The notes beneath the pieces were generated by a model. That model worked only from the letters and a program-made list of their open reading frames with translations, searched no databases and had not been told where the DNA came from. The position numbers were made by a program, and so were the translations under genes. From Stratiolaelaps scimitus (taxonomy: Eukaryota; Arthropoda; Arachnida; Mesostigmata; Laelapidae), in the NCBI GenBank assembly GCA_019614645.1, contig JABWDB010000006.1, positions 5,828,001-5,892,000 on the forward strand: a DNA stretch of 64,000 nucleotides, written 5' to 3'. Positions 12,597 to 25,665 of the stretch are shown here, in pieces; the first letter of the stretch is position 1; each line of letters opens with the position of its first letter.

Positions 12597-15500
12597 GTAT
12601 GCAAGGGCCGTACTTAGAAACGGTTATATTTGTCTCCGTTGAGATGTACAATGCTCAACTTGTCGATTGGAGCTACGCTCATATAGCGATCTGGTTAACA
12701 TAGCTATTTTTATTATTACTATTAAGAAATTATTTGGGAAGAGTTTCTCGTTCAGCAATGAGTCAATGGAAGTAGCCAGAGATGCCACTTGAAATATTGT
12801 CACGTAATTGTGGGTAGCAGCAATCTCCATCCTAGGGTAATCTACGTTAACAACGAGATCAATTGCAGAGCGCTGCGATAACGCCACTGGACTACTGTAC
12901 AAATCTCCTATGAATAAGATCATTGGCAACAAGTAGTCGGTTCGTCCAGCGATATTTCAGTACGAGTAGGATGGGGCATAAGTAGTTAGTAGTGTTATGG
13001 CTGATCTACGCCAGTGAATGGATGGAGGATGAAGGCGGACGCAGTAAACGATGTACTCATCCACAATATCTCTGCATAGATCGACATCGATCGGTCGGAT
13101 ACAATTTTCGGTCTTGTTATGATATTTTGCAGTTGTTTGTGGTCTTTTTGCCTCAGAGGGCAGAAGTACGCAGTATACGATCGACCCTTGATTGTCCTGC
13201 TTTTTTGTCCACTGCACCTATTCACAGGAGCTAGGGAATCTGCAATAGCCGGTAATAGAACACTGCTGGAAGCGACGAAGGTAACAACAACAGCAGCGCC
13301 GAGACGCGCAATGCATAGACGTCCATACAATAGTATGTGATGGCAAGGGCCGATGGCTCACGAAGCCGCTAGAGCTTCGGGAGCGCCAGCTATCAGCGGC
13401 TGGGAGGAAAATAACAAGACGCAATTAATGAAAGCACGCAGGCTTGGCTGCACCGATATAAACACCACGCTGCTATGACCGCTATGGCGCTGAGCCGAAG
13501 AGGCAGCCACATCTGAGGGAGATGTCGGATTCCCGGCATTCCTCAACAAATTGACTCGCCCCGGCCCAGCGAGCCTCAACCGTGGGGAGGCTAGCAAGCT
13601 CCGTTGCCACTAGGCATACACAATCATATGTACAAGTAACTATGCTGTCGCTGGTGCCGGGTAGTCGTCACAGCTACCCCCCCCCCCCCACACACACAGT
13701 GGCAGTGGGGCACAGTGGGGCAGCTTGCTACGCAAGGGGTTCCAAAGCAACCCTCGACAATTTGCCCTCACGACGATAGGTTGTGGTGTGGTATGCGTTT
13801 GACGAGCTCATGCATCTGGTCGACGATTACCCTCGATGTGGTGATCCATCGATGATCGGAGGTGGATGATTCGAACTCGATGCATTCAAATCTTAGCTGG
13901 CTTTGTTGAAGAATAACCGCTGAGTGGAATATACAGAGCGTTTAATCTATGGTGAACGGGTTTACCGAAGGATTTATTTTGCTATTGGATTGATAGTGAG
14001 ACAGCCCCTTGTCGCAATGGTCGAGAGTACTGCAGAGTGACGACTTGCGTATTTTGTGAGCAGGCATAAGCAATGCTTGGACGATCGTGAACCTGTTCAA
14101 AAAACTTGGTTCGTAGTGACCGCGATACGAATCGTACCATTACGAGGTCAGAAGATATTGGCGTTATTACTAAAGCTGGCTTTGGAATAAGGACATTGAA
14201 TCAGTCTTTTACTTAATTTCTCATCAAGAAGGGACATTTGGCATTACTCGTGGTATACCAAACTTTGGCGAGACATTGAATTGGTTTTGCTGATGCACGG
14301 ATCGGATCGCTTCATTCAGACGAGAACTGCTCTGGGCCGTTGGACAGGCAGGTACATGCTTGTCCCGCCGAGACCCCTACGAACTATAAACATACCTTAC
14401 AGACAAGGGAAGGATGCGTAAACTGCGCAAGTAGGCCACGTCTGCTGAACCTCTTCGTTCTAATTACTATTATATTAATGACTCGAAACCCGAGGTTTCC
14501 TTTCAACATTGCGTTCTTTGGCTCTCCTTCTCTCTCTCTCTCTCTCTCGCTGCCTTTCTCCATTGTTGCCAATTGCAGTTCAACATTTTTTGATCAACAA
14601 GGAATTGCCTTCCTTCATTAATTTCTACGTACTCGCCGTTTGTCTTAACCTGATTGTTCCTCTGCATCACCACGATAGCCCGCTTGTCGTTGATCACACA
14701 TGCTCAACAGGTTTGGAAGGGAGGACCTACCTCTCGTACTCTGCCGTCATATCGAAACTGCTGGGCCGGCTGACGGCTACACCCGACCGATGAGGTGACG
14801 AAACGTGCCTAGGCAAGCGGTCCACACCCTCGTATGCAACACCCCCAGCTGTGCCGGTGCTCCCCAGTATTTTGGTCGTAGGCGGTGCCCACCTCTATCC
14901 CGTCCACCTTCGCGTTCCTTCCCAACCAGCCGCGCTAACAAACGATTCAGTATCGTTCACGTACAAGACAAGGCAATAGAAAGTCAAGGGGGTGCGCGTG
15001 TTCGTGCGTGCTGGTGTCCGGAGGAATGGAGCGGCGTGCCAAGCAGGAATACAGTAAGAAATCGCTTGGTTGCACCACGTCTTTCTCTTTCTTTCTCGCG
15101 CTCGCTCTAGATATCTCTCTATTCCTCACTATTAGTGCGTTAGCTAGTAGTGAGTGTGAACAGCGTTGCTTGATCCACATATATCTGTTACAGTAGGGAG
15201 AGAGCGTAACTTTGCAAGAGGCATATGACGGTTCGTTCTGCTGTCTCTTTCTGATCTCTGCCCAACACTTCGTTACATTGCATACAGAGCCGGCATTCAG
15301 GCTGCTTCAAGATTCTATTTATGAAGGCCTGATGAAGACTTGACAGCTCGAGGGACTCTACGTCCAGCGGAACATGGCGACGGCTGACGGCGAGCGCCAG
15401 CCACGACACCTCTCTCAATCGGCACTCGACGCTCACCTCATCATAGCCGTGTGGCCTTCTTCGGCACCCGTTTCATTATTGCCACCTCCGAGGATCCTGC

Positions 15501-18500
15501 AGGCTATTGCTGCAAATGTTAAGGGCAGTGATCTCTTCAGCTACCAGCTATACGACGCCACACTTACGCATACACATGAACCCTGGCAAGCACAGATGGA
15601 GGAAGAGAGATAGAGAAGGATTACTGACAGTGTAACATCCAATGACCTCGCTTGAACTGACGTGCGCATCCAGCCGCAGGGCGGGGAGGCCATTCACTCG
15701 AGTAAAGCAATTTATCTATGGGGCGCTTGCCTGTTCTCCCGTCAACCCATTATAATGGGGGGTCGTAACAACAGTAAGATATGAGGGCATCTGCTCTCTA
15801 GTTAAACAGAAAGAGAGTAGGAGTGTGCTCGAGTGTCAGGACGGCTTTCTGGACTTGCGAGTCGCCCGGGAACTAGGAATGAACCTAGGGGCGGCAAACC
15901 TGTTCCGAGGCAGTCACCCGATCAGCTTCGGCTGGGTTAGGTTAGGTTAAAAGCAGGTCGGTAGGGCTGAGCTGGGTCATAACAAGACGAAACTGCGGCA
16001 GGCGACAGACACAAACACCGCGTTGCACACAAGCTGTTCCAGCAGCGTCATTTATTGCTGCACATGTTCTGTTTGCTTTTATTGTTAGCTGGAATAATTA
16101 ATTATTATTCCTAATTAAGAGGCGAAATTGGCAGCTAGGTCAATGTTCTGTGATGTTTGTTCATGTCAATGTAATAATATTAATAATGCCAATAACGAAA
16201 AAGAGTGACAATACATGCCGGTATGATATATCTTAATGCTACATATTTCAATGCTTCGTAATTATGATTATACACAATATGCATATGTTACTTTAGCAGT
16301 GTTCAGTTCCAAGGTATACATCACGCATGTCATGTAAAATTACGCTGCAGCAACTCCTGCTGTCGTCGGGGTGTGTCAGCAACGTAATTTTCCGTAATAT
16401 CTCGACTTGTATATATGTTGACATATACATATAAATATAACATTAGCTAATTTGAAGACTACACAATATTGGCAAAGATTTGGGGCTCGTCCAGGTAAAT
16501 AATTGTAAGATTTCTTTATGTTTCGATTGTACCGCGATTTGTTGTTACTTCACAAATAGCCTATTTCCCTTCACGACACAGTTGGCTATTCTGAGGGCAT
16601 GATCGCGGCAACGGTTCGGACCACTTGTGCGATTGAATTCGCCTACTGAATGATCACTCATTTCTATCCAGCTCTCAATTCCAAGCCTCTTTCATCGACC
16701 CACGTGACGCCCGTCTTCGATAAACTCGAAAATCACCAAATCCTAGTCTGAGTTGCCTCTCTCTCTCTCTTCCAATCCTCGAGCTCTTCTATGCAGTCTA
16801 TACAGCCTCGCCATGACATCCCGGCCCACCAAGTGGCGGCCGCGCAGAGTAACCAGTTTTACCTTTTTGGCAAACAAGTTGCAGCGACAGCAGAGAGCCG
16901 GGTACGGGGGGGCGGGGGGCTGTCTGCTCTCGCATCACGCTTCGCGATGCTGGCGATGCACCGCCACCGCCGTAAAGGGGTCCATGAGTGCGGTGGTAGA
17001 GGGGTGAATGCCTGGGTGTTACTAAACATACGGCAGCATCAGCAGCAGCCAGCGCTGAAGTGACGGGGGCTTCCACTTTCTCATCATCTCCCTGCATTTG
17101 GCAGTGGCGTTGCAGGTCGACTGCAACTCCTCCTCCTGCTGCTGCTACTGCTGCTGCTGCTACCCTTAATGCGTTGTTGTCTTTTAGTTGTCTAGCCCTT
17201 TGTCTCTATCGCTCCCGCTCGTCCTCTCCATCGGCACTATAGCCAGCCGGCGGCCGCTCCCTTTGTGAAATGCTAACGCACAAAGCTAATCCCATAACGT
17301 ATGACTGTTGACAGTGCCGCTGTCTTCAGTGGCAGACGCCCCAGTGGTGGCGACGGTGCTGACGGCAGCTTCGGCCCGACCCGAAGTAAACGGTCACATG
17401 GTCAGACAGACATAGGGCACGGGAGCAAAAGAAATCGAGAGAGAGAGAGAGAGAAACATCCACATCCGGGACCACTGGCTTTGTACCACCCCTTAACCAT
17501 CGTCAACCAGTGACTCTGGAGTGGTGCTTGCCATGTAGTCATTTTGCTCGCTGTCAATGGGGGCACGAGGTGGGCAACCTCCCTAAGTTGCCTTCTCCGC
17601 CGGTCGAGCCGGCTGGCTGGCCTGTAAACGCTGGTGGCCGTTGACACTGTGGACTGAAGCATTCTTTACTAACTAAGCTGCGAGGCTCATCGCTGAGCGG
17701 CAGCGTGTTGACACTGTGGCTTTTGCAATCAAATTGTTTTACTGTCGTCGATCTCTCCTCGCAATCGTATTTCTGCTTTCCATTGAACTTGGAAACACAA
17801 TCAGTGTCCTATTCTGTTCGCTTTGCTATTTAGCGCGGCGAGTTAATCAAATCAAATTTTGGCCCACTATCACACTACAGTACTGATCAAGCTTTGAATC
17901 AGAGCTGCTCACCATTATGTGAACCGTAAACAAAAAAAAAATAACGACGCAAACAATATCAAAATACATCTGTCTCCAATATATCGATATGTTTCATTCT
18001 GTTAGATCGCAAATTAGCACAGCCTCAGGCGAGGTATCAGCACTCATCAACAACGTGCACAGTGTCTCACCTGCTCCGTCATCAGTTGCCTACGAGTTTG
18101 CGGCATTTCCAAGTGATTGTACCTATTGTAGCATATACCCGGACCAAAAAGACGACTCAAGCAAGAACACTCATTGTCTATTAACCTTGCCTGTCGGAGT
18201 GCACAGATCGCTTTGGCCCTTGCAGCAGCCGGTCCCCTATCATAGCTTTGTATGTACTGACCAGTCTACTGCTGCTGCTGCAGCTGCTACTGCTACTCAA
18301 TGTAATCAACGACTCGGGTCGTTTTCTGAATTTTCTCTGTCTTACTTATTCGATCTTAGTGTTTGCCATCACCCCTGCCCCCCAGCCCGCGAGGGGGGGC
18401 TCCTCGACTCAGCGGTTGTCTAACCTAACGTCTGGCCAATAGTGGTGGTAGCTCTGCCGTTTCAACAAGGCTTAATATCCGCCCCGCAGCCTTCAAGTAC

Positions 18501-19250
18501 ACTAATGGCTCGTAATGAAATCAAAACGCGAGCAGTCGCCTCGGATCGTTGTTCGACCACCGCAATGACGATAGCGGTAGGCAGACCACTGCAGCTCTTG
18601 ATGTATCCACGGGGCAGAGATGTCGATATATGCATGTACATGCCCTTATTTCAAAGTTCCGCTCTCCCCGTAGTCGTCGATCTGCGTAGGAAACGCGATA
18701 GCCAGAGGAACGGTTATTTGGCCAGGATGGACAGGATATACTTGTCTCTCAATCGAGACGGACTCTCATCAAAGTCCTGAGATGAAGCCCGAGCCACCGA
18801 TCCGTGAAAGGCTTCACACACAGACCTATACAGCGATAAATATACACACACCAGTAGTCGTGTCCCGTAGGCTACTTAGGGGTATTCTCGCTGCCTACAT
18901 CGTTTCGTGTCCGCGTTCGCTGTGGGAACAGTAAATTCAATCCATGTGGCCGCGGTACACCGACCCCCGTGGACTCGCCACTCATCGTGGCCAATTTTTT
19001 CAAATAATATTGTTCATGCAAATAGCTCGGCCATTTTAACCTTATCAGACAAATTGAACTCGTTCGCTGGCCAGCGGCACTCGAATGCTTTCTAAGGTCA
19101 CACAAGGCGCAAAAAGAACGCACCGCTTCTGAGCGACTCCTCTGTAAAGCATTCTGTCATTTCGACTGCTGTAAACGGGGTTGCCAAGTTCATCCTAATA
19201 GAGTTTAAATCACTTCATTGTATGTATTTGTGAGTGTATTGGATTCGTGT
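12597..19250. other. No gene seen: mixed intergenic or intronic DNA
   Basis: 12600-16740 is mostly AT-rich with no lasting frame. It includes a C run at 13680-13690, a CT tract at 14529-14548, and two and a half TTAGG units at 15935-15950. A GC-rich block lies at 16750-17650, with a CTG run at 17135-17161 and a GA tract at 17436-17454. 18265-18300 carries another CTG run. The 144-codon frame at 17989-18423 plus includes an alanine run from that repeat and matches nothing I know. Confidence 0.5.
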
Positions 19251-19251
19251 C

Positions 19252-19290
<39 letters not shown>
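19252..19290. repeat. Compound TA/TG microsatellite
   Basis: About eleven TA units pass directly into about eight TG units. The translation of this tract inflates several frames on both strands around 19210-19863. Confidence 0.85.
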
Positions 19291-22200
19291 ATGGAGGTCC
19301 CGACCCGAGGAGGTCATGCTGAATGGTCGCCGGTCCCGTCTGCGCTTCTGGTACGCAGAGGATGGGGATATTAAAGAGCGACGAATTAAAAGGAAATTAT
19401 CTCTCCGATTCGGGGACAACAACGACAGCTGCCGTGGAGAAATTCCCTGTGAATCGCTGCTCGACTCTTTGTAAAAAGAACGATCGGGCGACGCCCGTGA
19501 AGCTGTTCCTGTCGGAGCAGATCTCAATTGAGCCCCAACCTCGGAGGTGGGGTAAACGGGAATTGCAAACGTGTAAAGGGGGCGCGTTCGAGGGCGCGAG
19601 GCAGACGAGACAAGACAAAAAAAAAGGACGAGCGCAGATACCGAAACGCGATCGGGAAACAGCCAAACCACAACGGATAGCGGTGGCCAGTGGCTGTGGG
19701 CAGAGGTCGGGCCACAGAGAAGGAGGAGCCTTTTGGCACAAGTTTTATTCAAATTCAAATTAGGTAGCAAAGGAATGGGCTCCCGCTTCGGGTAGCACTG
19801 AGAGCGGCGGCCACAGCCACGAAGACGACTTGGTGGTAAAAAGACGGGCACTGCTGAGAACAAGTGACTAAAAACACAGATGGGTCAGAAGCAGAGGGGT
19901 ACGCTTAGGGGAGATATCGGGTGGCCGTCGCCCTTGGCTCATCGACGCGAAGAAGAAGCCCCCGCAGAGGACAAGGGACATCTTGGCGCTAGTCGTAGCA
20001 AGAATTGAGCGATTCCCTCTGGCAATGCGACAGGGAATAGTTAAAAAATAAACATACAAGCACAAAGGCACAGATCGAGGTACGGCATTGTGTAAGACAT
20101 TGGTGTCGAGTGACCTCTGCCTAGACCTTGTCGTGATATGTCCACTCACGGAATCACGTGACCCTTTATTGACGCCTTTGATTCGACCCGTAATACACGT
20201 TGGCTAATGTCAAAGCCATGGAATGAAGTTATATCCATTGTTTGTTGTTGAATCTTTAGTATGGCGTGCTGCCAATAACAATAGGAGGGCTGTCGCGATA
20301 GATATTCTCGCTGAACAGATCAGCCGCGATGGTATTGGCTCTTGTAAACGTTTACAACAGAGCGCCACTCCGTTCGACAAGATAACTCCAATTCCAAGTT
20401 AGCCTTAAACTATTTCTTATCACTATATTCTGGTTTGACTGATAAGCGAAAGAAACAACGACGAAGTCATTCGTTAGCTATCATAAAATTACCTCGATCC
20501 AATTCGACTTCTTACGTAACCTCAACATATATATATATATATATATATATGGTCATACTTTTCTGCTCGGAGGATGTTGATTTCATTTCGATCCACCTTT
20601 AGTTCAGTCACAATTATGAGCTAATTTCGGTTGTACCATTTCACAGTATCGCTTTCATGAAGCGTAAGCGCGTAGAACGCGGACCTTCAAATGGGGGACT
20701 CCTTGCGCCGATCTGCACAAGCTTGACCTTCCTTCGTCTTCTTTACGTTGGGGCGAAACGTACACTATCATTGACAAACACAACGTGTACATTTGTACTG
20801 CACATATATATATATATATATGATCAGAGCAAGCTCTACTACAGCCGAACGGCAGAGTAAGCCAGAGAAATTCAGTCAGTCAATGAAAGGTAATCGCACC
20901 AGCCATCGCAAAGAGAGACGTCGTGATTTATATCCATACTGCCAGCGAAATGTATGCCCGCCTTCGTATAGCATCGTTCGTTGCTGCTTGATCCAAACGC
21001 TGATATGTATATATATATATATATATATGTATGTATATAGTGCTGGCGGCGTACTCGCGCCGCGGAATGGCTCCCTGGACACTGGGAGCGGCTCAGCTCC
21101 AGTGCGGCGAGCTTCCCGCACCACACAGCTTCGAATCACTGGCTAGCCGGGCTGACTGACTGGCCAGATTCGGGCGTGAACTCTGCCCCCATCTCGTGGT
21201 GGCTTGAACTGCAATAAAACTATTAGTACTGACAGCGGCCGCGACTATTCAATGACGAGGCCTGGTGCTGGTGTTGCGGCGGCGGCCGCGGCCGCGGCTC
21301 CAGGCCCATCAGCAGCTGCAGACGGTTAGCTCTGCAGCAATAGAAGCGCTGCCAGTGTACCGCTGTTCTCCGTCCACGCACTGAACAGTAACACTCCAGC
21401 AGCATCAGCAGCAGCTAGCAAACAGCACCTATATCACTGCCACCCCGGACATTAGCAGGCGAGACATTCAGTCATACAACAAGAGATTATACCCACACAG
21501 ACCCTATCAAGCACACACACACATACACAAAAGTCGTAGGCACTCATCCACATGCGAACATCCACGCAGACACGATACGTTCCCATGATATCACATCCAT
21601 AAGGAAAGCCCAAAGCACACCGAGGTGCACCACTCAGTGAGTCGGTTGGACTTTTAGAGCCCAATACATCAAATGCCGTCGGTATATACATATACACGTA
21701 TACCTACACTCGTGTAGAGCTCGCGCTGATGTAGTTGTACCTGCTACCTACTACTGCTATGGAATCGCCTTATTTCGACAGCAGTGACGTTGAGGAACAT
21801 TGATGCTGTTCGTTGGGGAGTTATCACCATCATCAGCTTCGTCGAGTCAACCACCATAACCAGCAGCAGAAATCAGCAACCACAGCAACGGCAAATGACC
21901 CATAGACGTGGCTCAGCAGATGAGGGCTGGAGACGGGAAGATGGGGTATTACAGTTCAACAGTGGTTAAATAGACCGGCCACCCATCATCATTATTCATC
22001 TATACTCTCTCTCTCTCCCTCTCTCTCTCGCTGAGCTAAAGAAGAATCAGATCTGTCGATGCTTAGGTGGTTAGTCAAATGCATTTGGTGCGCGTAATAC
22101 CTAGGCAAGTCGTTTGGCCTGTGAAGAGCGGTGGCTTAGATGGCAAGCGATCATCGAAGAGAAGATTTTCTGAAGAGAGAACATTTAGCAGAAGCCAGCT

Positions 22201-22560
22201 CCTCGATGAGAGGAAGGTTAACAATGAGGCGTGCCGAGGTTACGACAGCTATCATTTATTATGCATTTGCATAGTTCGTTATCTGTAGCGTTGTAACGGT
22301 CCTCTGCAGAAGACCATTAACACGAAGCCAGTTTATTTTATGAAGCGCTTAGTCACGTTACAACACTTCGTATGAGCTCTCTGCGCGAAACACAGAGGTT
22401 ACATCGAAATACTCATATCTGTTTGTGTATACAGGATATCGCGTTTGGGCACTCCTTAACCTGAAAGTGTACACACCTAACCTCGAGAACAGACAGGGTG
22501 CAATTTTTCATTATAAACAAACATCTCATTACTAAATACTCCGTTATTTATTTATATATT
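19291..22560. other. No gene seen: three TA tracts and a GC-rich patch
   Basis: TA microsatellites lie at 20527-20550, 20803-20821 and 21008-21028. A GC-rich patch with CGG/CAG repeats covers 21030-21420. A CA tract is at about 21513-21527 and a CT tract at 22005-22029. The 217-codon minus frame at 19210-19863 ends in translated CA/TA repeats and shows no domain, so I do not call it. Confidence 0.5.
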
Positions 22561-22716
22561 TCAGCGCGGTAGCTTGGACGGTGGCTAAGTTCCTGGCTGT
22601 AAAAAGTCGGAGGCCACTGATTCGAGTCCCCCGGCCTGACGAGGACATCTATTTAAGAGGACTTGGATGCATTGTAAAGACTCCAGTTCCTTTAATACAT
22701 CAACAAACCTTTACCG
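22561..22716 (+). mobile_element. SINE-like element, copy A (tRNA-derived head and 3' tail)
   Basis: The head at 22561-22640 has an A-box-like TAGCTTGGACGG and a B-box-like GATTCGAGTCC, 47 bases apart, as in an RNA polymerase III promoter taken from a tRNA. Between them lies TGGCTGTAAAAAGTCG, a tRNA-like stem-loop. The body and tail (about 22641-22716) contain TTTAAGAGGACTT and CAGTTCCTTTAATACATCAA, ending near CCTTTACCG. The same head-to-tail order recurs on the minus strand at 12313-12459, and the tail alone at 45927-45987. Stem pairing is too poor for a working tRNA. Confidence 0.75.
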
Positions 22717-24225
22717 TATTATTCGTCAGCATATATGCCCATACACAAACGTAGCATATATTTCTATTTCATAGCCCCCCCCCACAAAGATTTATCTTAC
22801 GCGTGCTAATTTCAACTGCTCCGCCATTCCTCCCGTAATATGGGCTCTCCTAAATGCGATAGCATACACCTAGTACAAAACGCTATAGCGTGGTTCAATC
22901 GAACAGAAGTTCATCTCCAGAAACGCTCTTCGTTGGCAGCGAGATTTCGACCGCCCGCGCCAACCTCAACGACGCCCTTTGTCTCACCACCGTAACGACA
23001 CACACAGTGAGATAGAACAAGGGAAGCTCAACGAACAGCCACGTACAGCTGCTGCGGCTGCTCTCGCTGCCGTCGCAGGTCAGCCAGACCGGCGAACGAA
23101 CGAACGGGCAGCCGTCAGCAGTCGAGGCACCCACTCGTTCCAAGCTCCAACCCCTTGGCTTCGTCCCCGGAGCCCCGAGTTGTCGATCCCCTCCCCACTA
23201 CGACTTCCCTTTAGCAGCGCGAGCCGCTGTAATCCAATATGATAAAACGAACGATATAAGACGAAGCACAGCAGCATAACAATAAAGTAGTACTTATATT
23301 CGCATTTGTGCCTGCCTGCCTGGCTGGCTCGCTGGATGGACCCGACGAACGAACGGACGAACGAACTCTGAGTGGTCTGCCGTCCCAGCCGCCAAAGTCC
23401 CTTCTCCGCTGCCCATTGCCCGCACTGCGGCGGGCTTTATGCTCTCTCGTACTCTCATCCTTTATATCTAGCCTCCGACCTCTCTCTGTCTCTCCCTCTT
23501 GCGAGCTAGTGCCCGTTGCTGGTTGTACTGTTGCCACCGTTGTTGAACTGCTGCTGGTGAGTCCAGCCGATCGAGAGGAGCCGGCAGTAGAGTGGGGGTG
23601 GCGGTGGCGGTTGCAGAAGAACGATGTGTCTGTTTTATAATCGAATTAATCCACGAATCCTCTCTTCTTGCGGATGTACACGGAGCCCGAGCACATCGCG
23701 TCCGACGACGTTCCCTCTGCAGCAGTGAGTGCTGTCAATGCAGCACTCAGTGGAAGCGGTGTCCGTTTCTGACACAGAAACACACAGAGATGAAATATAC
23801 AGGCACACATACACACAAGGGAACAACGAGCTAGCAACGTCGCCGTTGAATTTTCCCTCTGTTAGTCCATAAAGTAACAGCAGCGTTCGTTTATGTAGTT
23901 CAGCAAACGATTGATCCACCAATCCATTCGTATATTGCTGGTGAAATAACAAATTAGTAAGCCGTAACGAAGACGACGAGATTGATTATGCCTACCTGTA
24001 TAGTGCATTCCTCACCACCAATAATCGATGACGAATTGACCATTCGACTGCGGTTCACTTAGCAAAAACAACACTGAATGTTACGCGGGTAACAATAAAT
24101 GGGTGCCTTTAAAAGTTGAATGGCTAAGCCAGCCAGTTACGGCCGTCTCCCGTAGCGAGACGGTCGTTTATCTGATATTGATGAATCCCCATACTCACTA
24201 CAACGGTGTGAAGGTGTACTATTAT
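22717..24225. other. No gene seen: GAAC and CTGG tetranucleotide-rich block
   Basis: GC-rich sequence at 22950-23620 contains GAAC runs (23095-23107, 23349-23370) and a CTGCCTGG/CTGG run at about 23311-23335. The rest is plain. 24211-24231 is the undisturbed left border of the BEL target site. Confidence 0.5.
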
Positions 24226-24999
24226 ATAATATAGTTCGACTCTGTGTGTCTACACCGAGCCTCTTCTATTATCATCTAGAATGTACGTCGCTTGTCGTTG
24301 AGAACGAAAATGTTCCTCTTGTGACCAATGGCATAGGTAGAGTTGGTGGCCAAACCAAGTCTAGAATGCTTAACCCTTTGAAATGCTGAACGCATTTCGT
24401 CACCCGTTGCGTTGTGACGCAAGGCCCATTTATTTAGTTAACTTCCATCTACTACAAAAATGATTGTATTTGATACCACTTGATCTGGATTTGTTGCAAG
24501 GTAATGAGACTCTAGTGTTGGAAGATCCTCTATTATTTTTGTCGGACCTCTCGTGTTGTCCGCTAAAGATTTCCTTAATGACGCTGTCTGTTTTTTTCAG
24601 CACACTTTTTACAGCCGAGCATGTCAACTTCATTGAACGATTATATTTACATATATATATATATATATATATGAATTCTGATGTGTACATAATGAATCCA
24701 CCTACAATTACCCGGAACAAGACGGCAGAGGATTGGATGGGCCACAAACTTACATGTTTAATTTCTTCATCACATATTCACCATATGACCCCTACTCGTT
24801 GTTCGCTTAACAGAACGCCGAAATATTGACACGTTTATAGAGTCAGAACAGTGAAGTTGCCCTTCCATATATCTATGGGCCTCGGCTGGTCCTCGCGAGA
24901 TTGGCTGAAATCGACGAAATAGGCGGTCATTTCCCATTGCCCCATTGTCGTGTTCTTCGAGTTCACTTCACTTAACTTCATCATCATCGCCATCATCAT
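24226..24999. repeat. Left copy of the duplicated BEL flank
   Basis: This 774-bp stretch is repeated, in the same orientation, at 32315-33086 on the other side of the retrotransposon. By eye the copies differ by two substitutions (24550 C/T and 24858 T/C) and by one 2-bp change in a TA tract. The left copy starts in unbroken host sequence at the site TAATA, which in the right copy directly follows the LTR. It ends inside an ATC microsatellite and joins the 3' LTR through a few bases of LTR-end sequence. It contains a TA tract and no recognisable gene. Confidence 0.9.
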
Positions 25000-25006
25000 T
25001 ACGTAT

Positions 25007-25473
25007 TATTACGTATCGCTACGCGAAACTCCTATCTACATCAAGAAGAACACAGATAATTCTCCGTCTAATCGGTAAATGTTGGGAGGTGTAGACAGGG
25101 CAACTTAGAGGATATGAAGAACCCCGCAGGGAAAGGTTGAAACTACCTTTTGCCTCTAAGGTTGACTCGGGAGTGATCAGACCGATTGATGATGATGGAA
25201 ATCGGACCCACTCGAAGTTCCCCATCAAGCCGCTAGATGTCGCCACTGTCATACCTCACTCCCTTATCAGCTTTACTTTATTGAAATGTTGATGAATATT
25301 TTGATGAGATTTCAGTGTCTAATTATTAGACAAATACATATATAATTTGCAATGAGGATAATGTTGTATATTCACTCAAAATAATATTTTGAGAATATGT
25401 CGTCTTAACGAGTAATCATAACAATAACAATAACACATATCTTAAATGTTCGACGAAACTCCTGTTCGTCACA
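25007..25473 (-). repeat. 3' LTR of the BEL/Pao element
   Basis: This is the second 467-bp LTR, downstream of the stop codon at 25666. Its minus-strand start TGTGACG follows a short purine run. A minus-strand AATAAA at 25277-25282 is the likely polyadenylation signal for the genomic transcript. The outer edge, at about 25000-25010, carries an extra partial copy of the LTR terminus (ATTACGTAT followed by TATTACGTATCG). A normal integration end would not have this. Confidence 0.95.
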
Positions 25474-25481
25474 CTCCCCGC
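25474..25481 (-). other. Polypurine tract of the BEL/Pao element
   Basis: On the minus strand GCGGGGAG directly precedes the TGTGAC start of the 3' LTR. This is where plus-strand DNA synthesis would be primed. The tract is short. Just upstream of it lies a perfect 7-bp inverted repeat with a 4-base loop (25482-25499). Confidence 0.65.
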
Positions 25482-25499
25482 AAATGCGGGAACGCATTT
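25482..25499. repeat. Hairpin next to the polypurine tract
   Basis: AAATGCG (25482-25488) and CGCATTT (25493-25499) form a perfect stem around a 4-base loop, GGAA on the plus strand. It sits one base from the polypurine tract in the 3' untranslated part of the BEL/Pao element. It may help define the priming site or RNA packaging, but that is only an inference from position. Confidence 0.6.
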
Positions 25500-25665
25500 C
25501 TTGTTGCATAATAGAGGATCGCAGATAAGGAAAGGGGGAATAAATTTAAATATATTATTTTTTCTAAGGTAGATTAAATAACGGTTTCTCACCAGGCCTA
25601 TGTGTGTTGTAATGTAGGTAAGTTGTTGAAATCGTTTTGTGCTGTCTGTAAATATCTGAACGTGC

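Noticed and set aside
13861..13885. B-box-like GAGTTCGAATC on the minus strand
   Set aside because: No convincing A box at a suitable distance and no match to the two repeat families.
15935..15950. TTAGG repeats, like an arthropod telomere
   Set aside because: Only about two and a half units are present and the surroundings are ordinary; too short to mean an internal telomeric array.
19210..19863. 217-codon open frame on the minus strand
   Set aside because: The C-terminal third is translated CA/TA microsatellite and the rest shows no recognisable domain.
25019..25252. 77-codon frame inside both LTRs
   Set aside because: It is conserved only because the LTRs are near-identical; no motif and no known LTR-encoded protein in this family.
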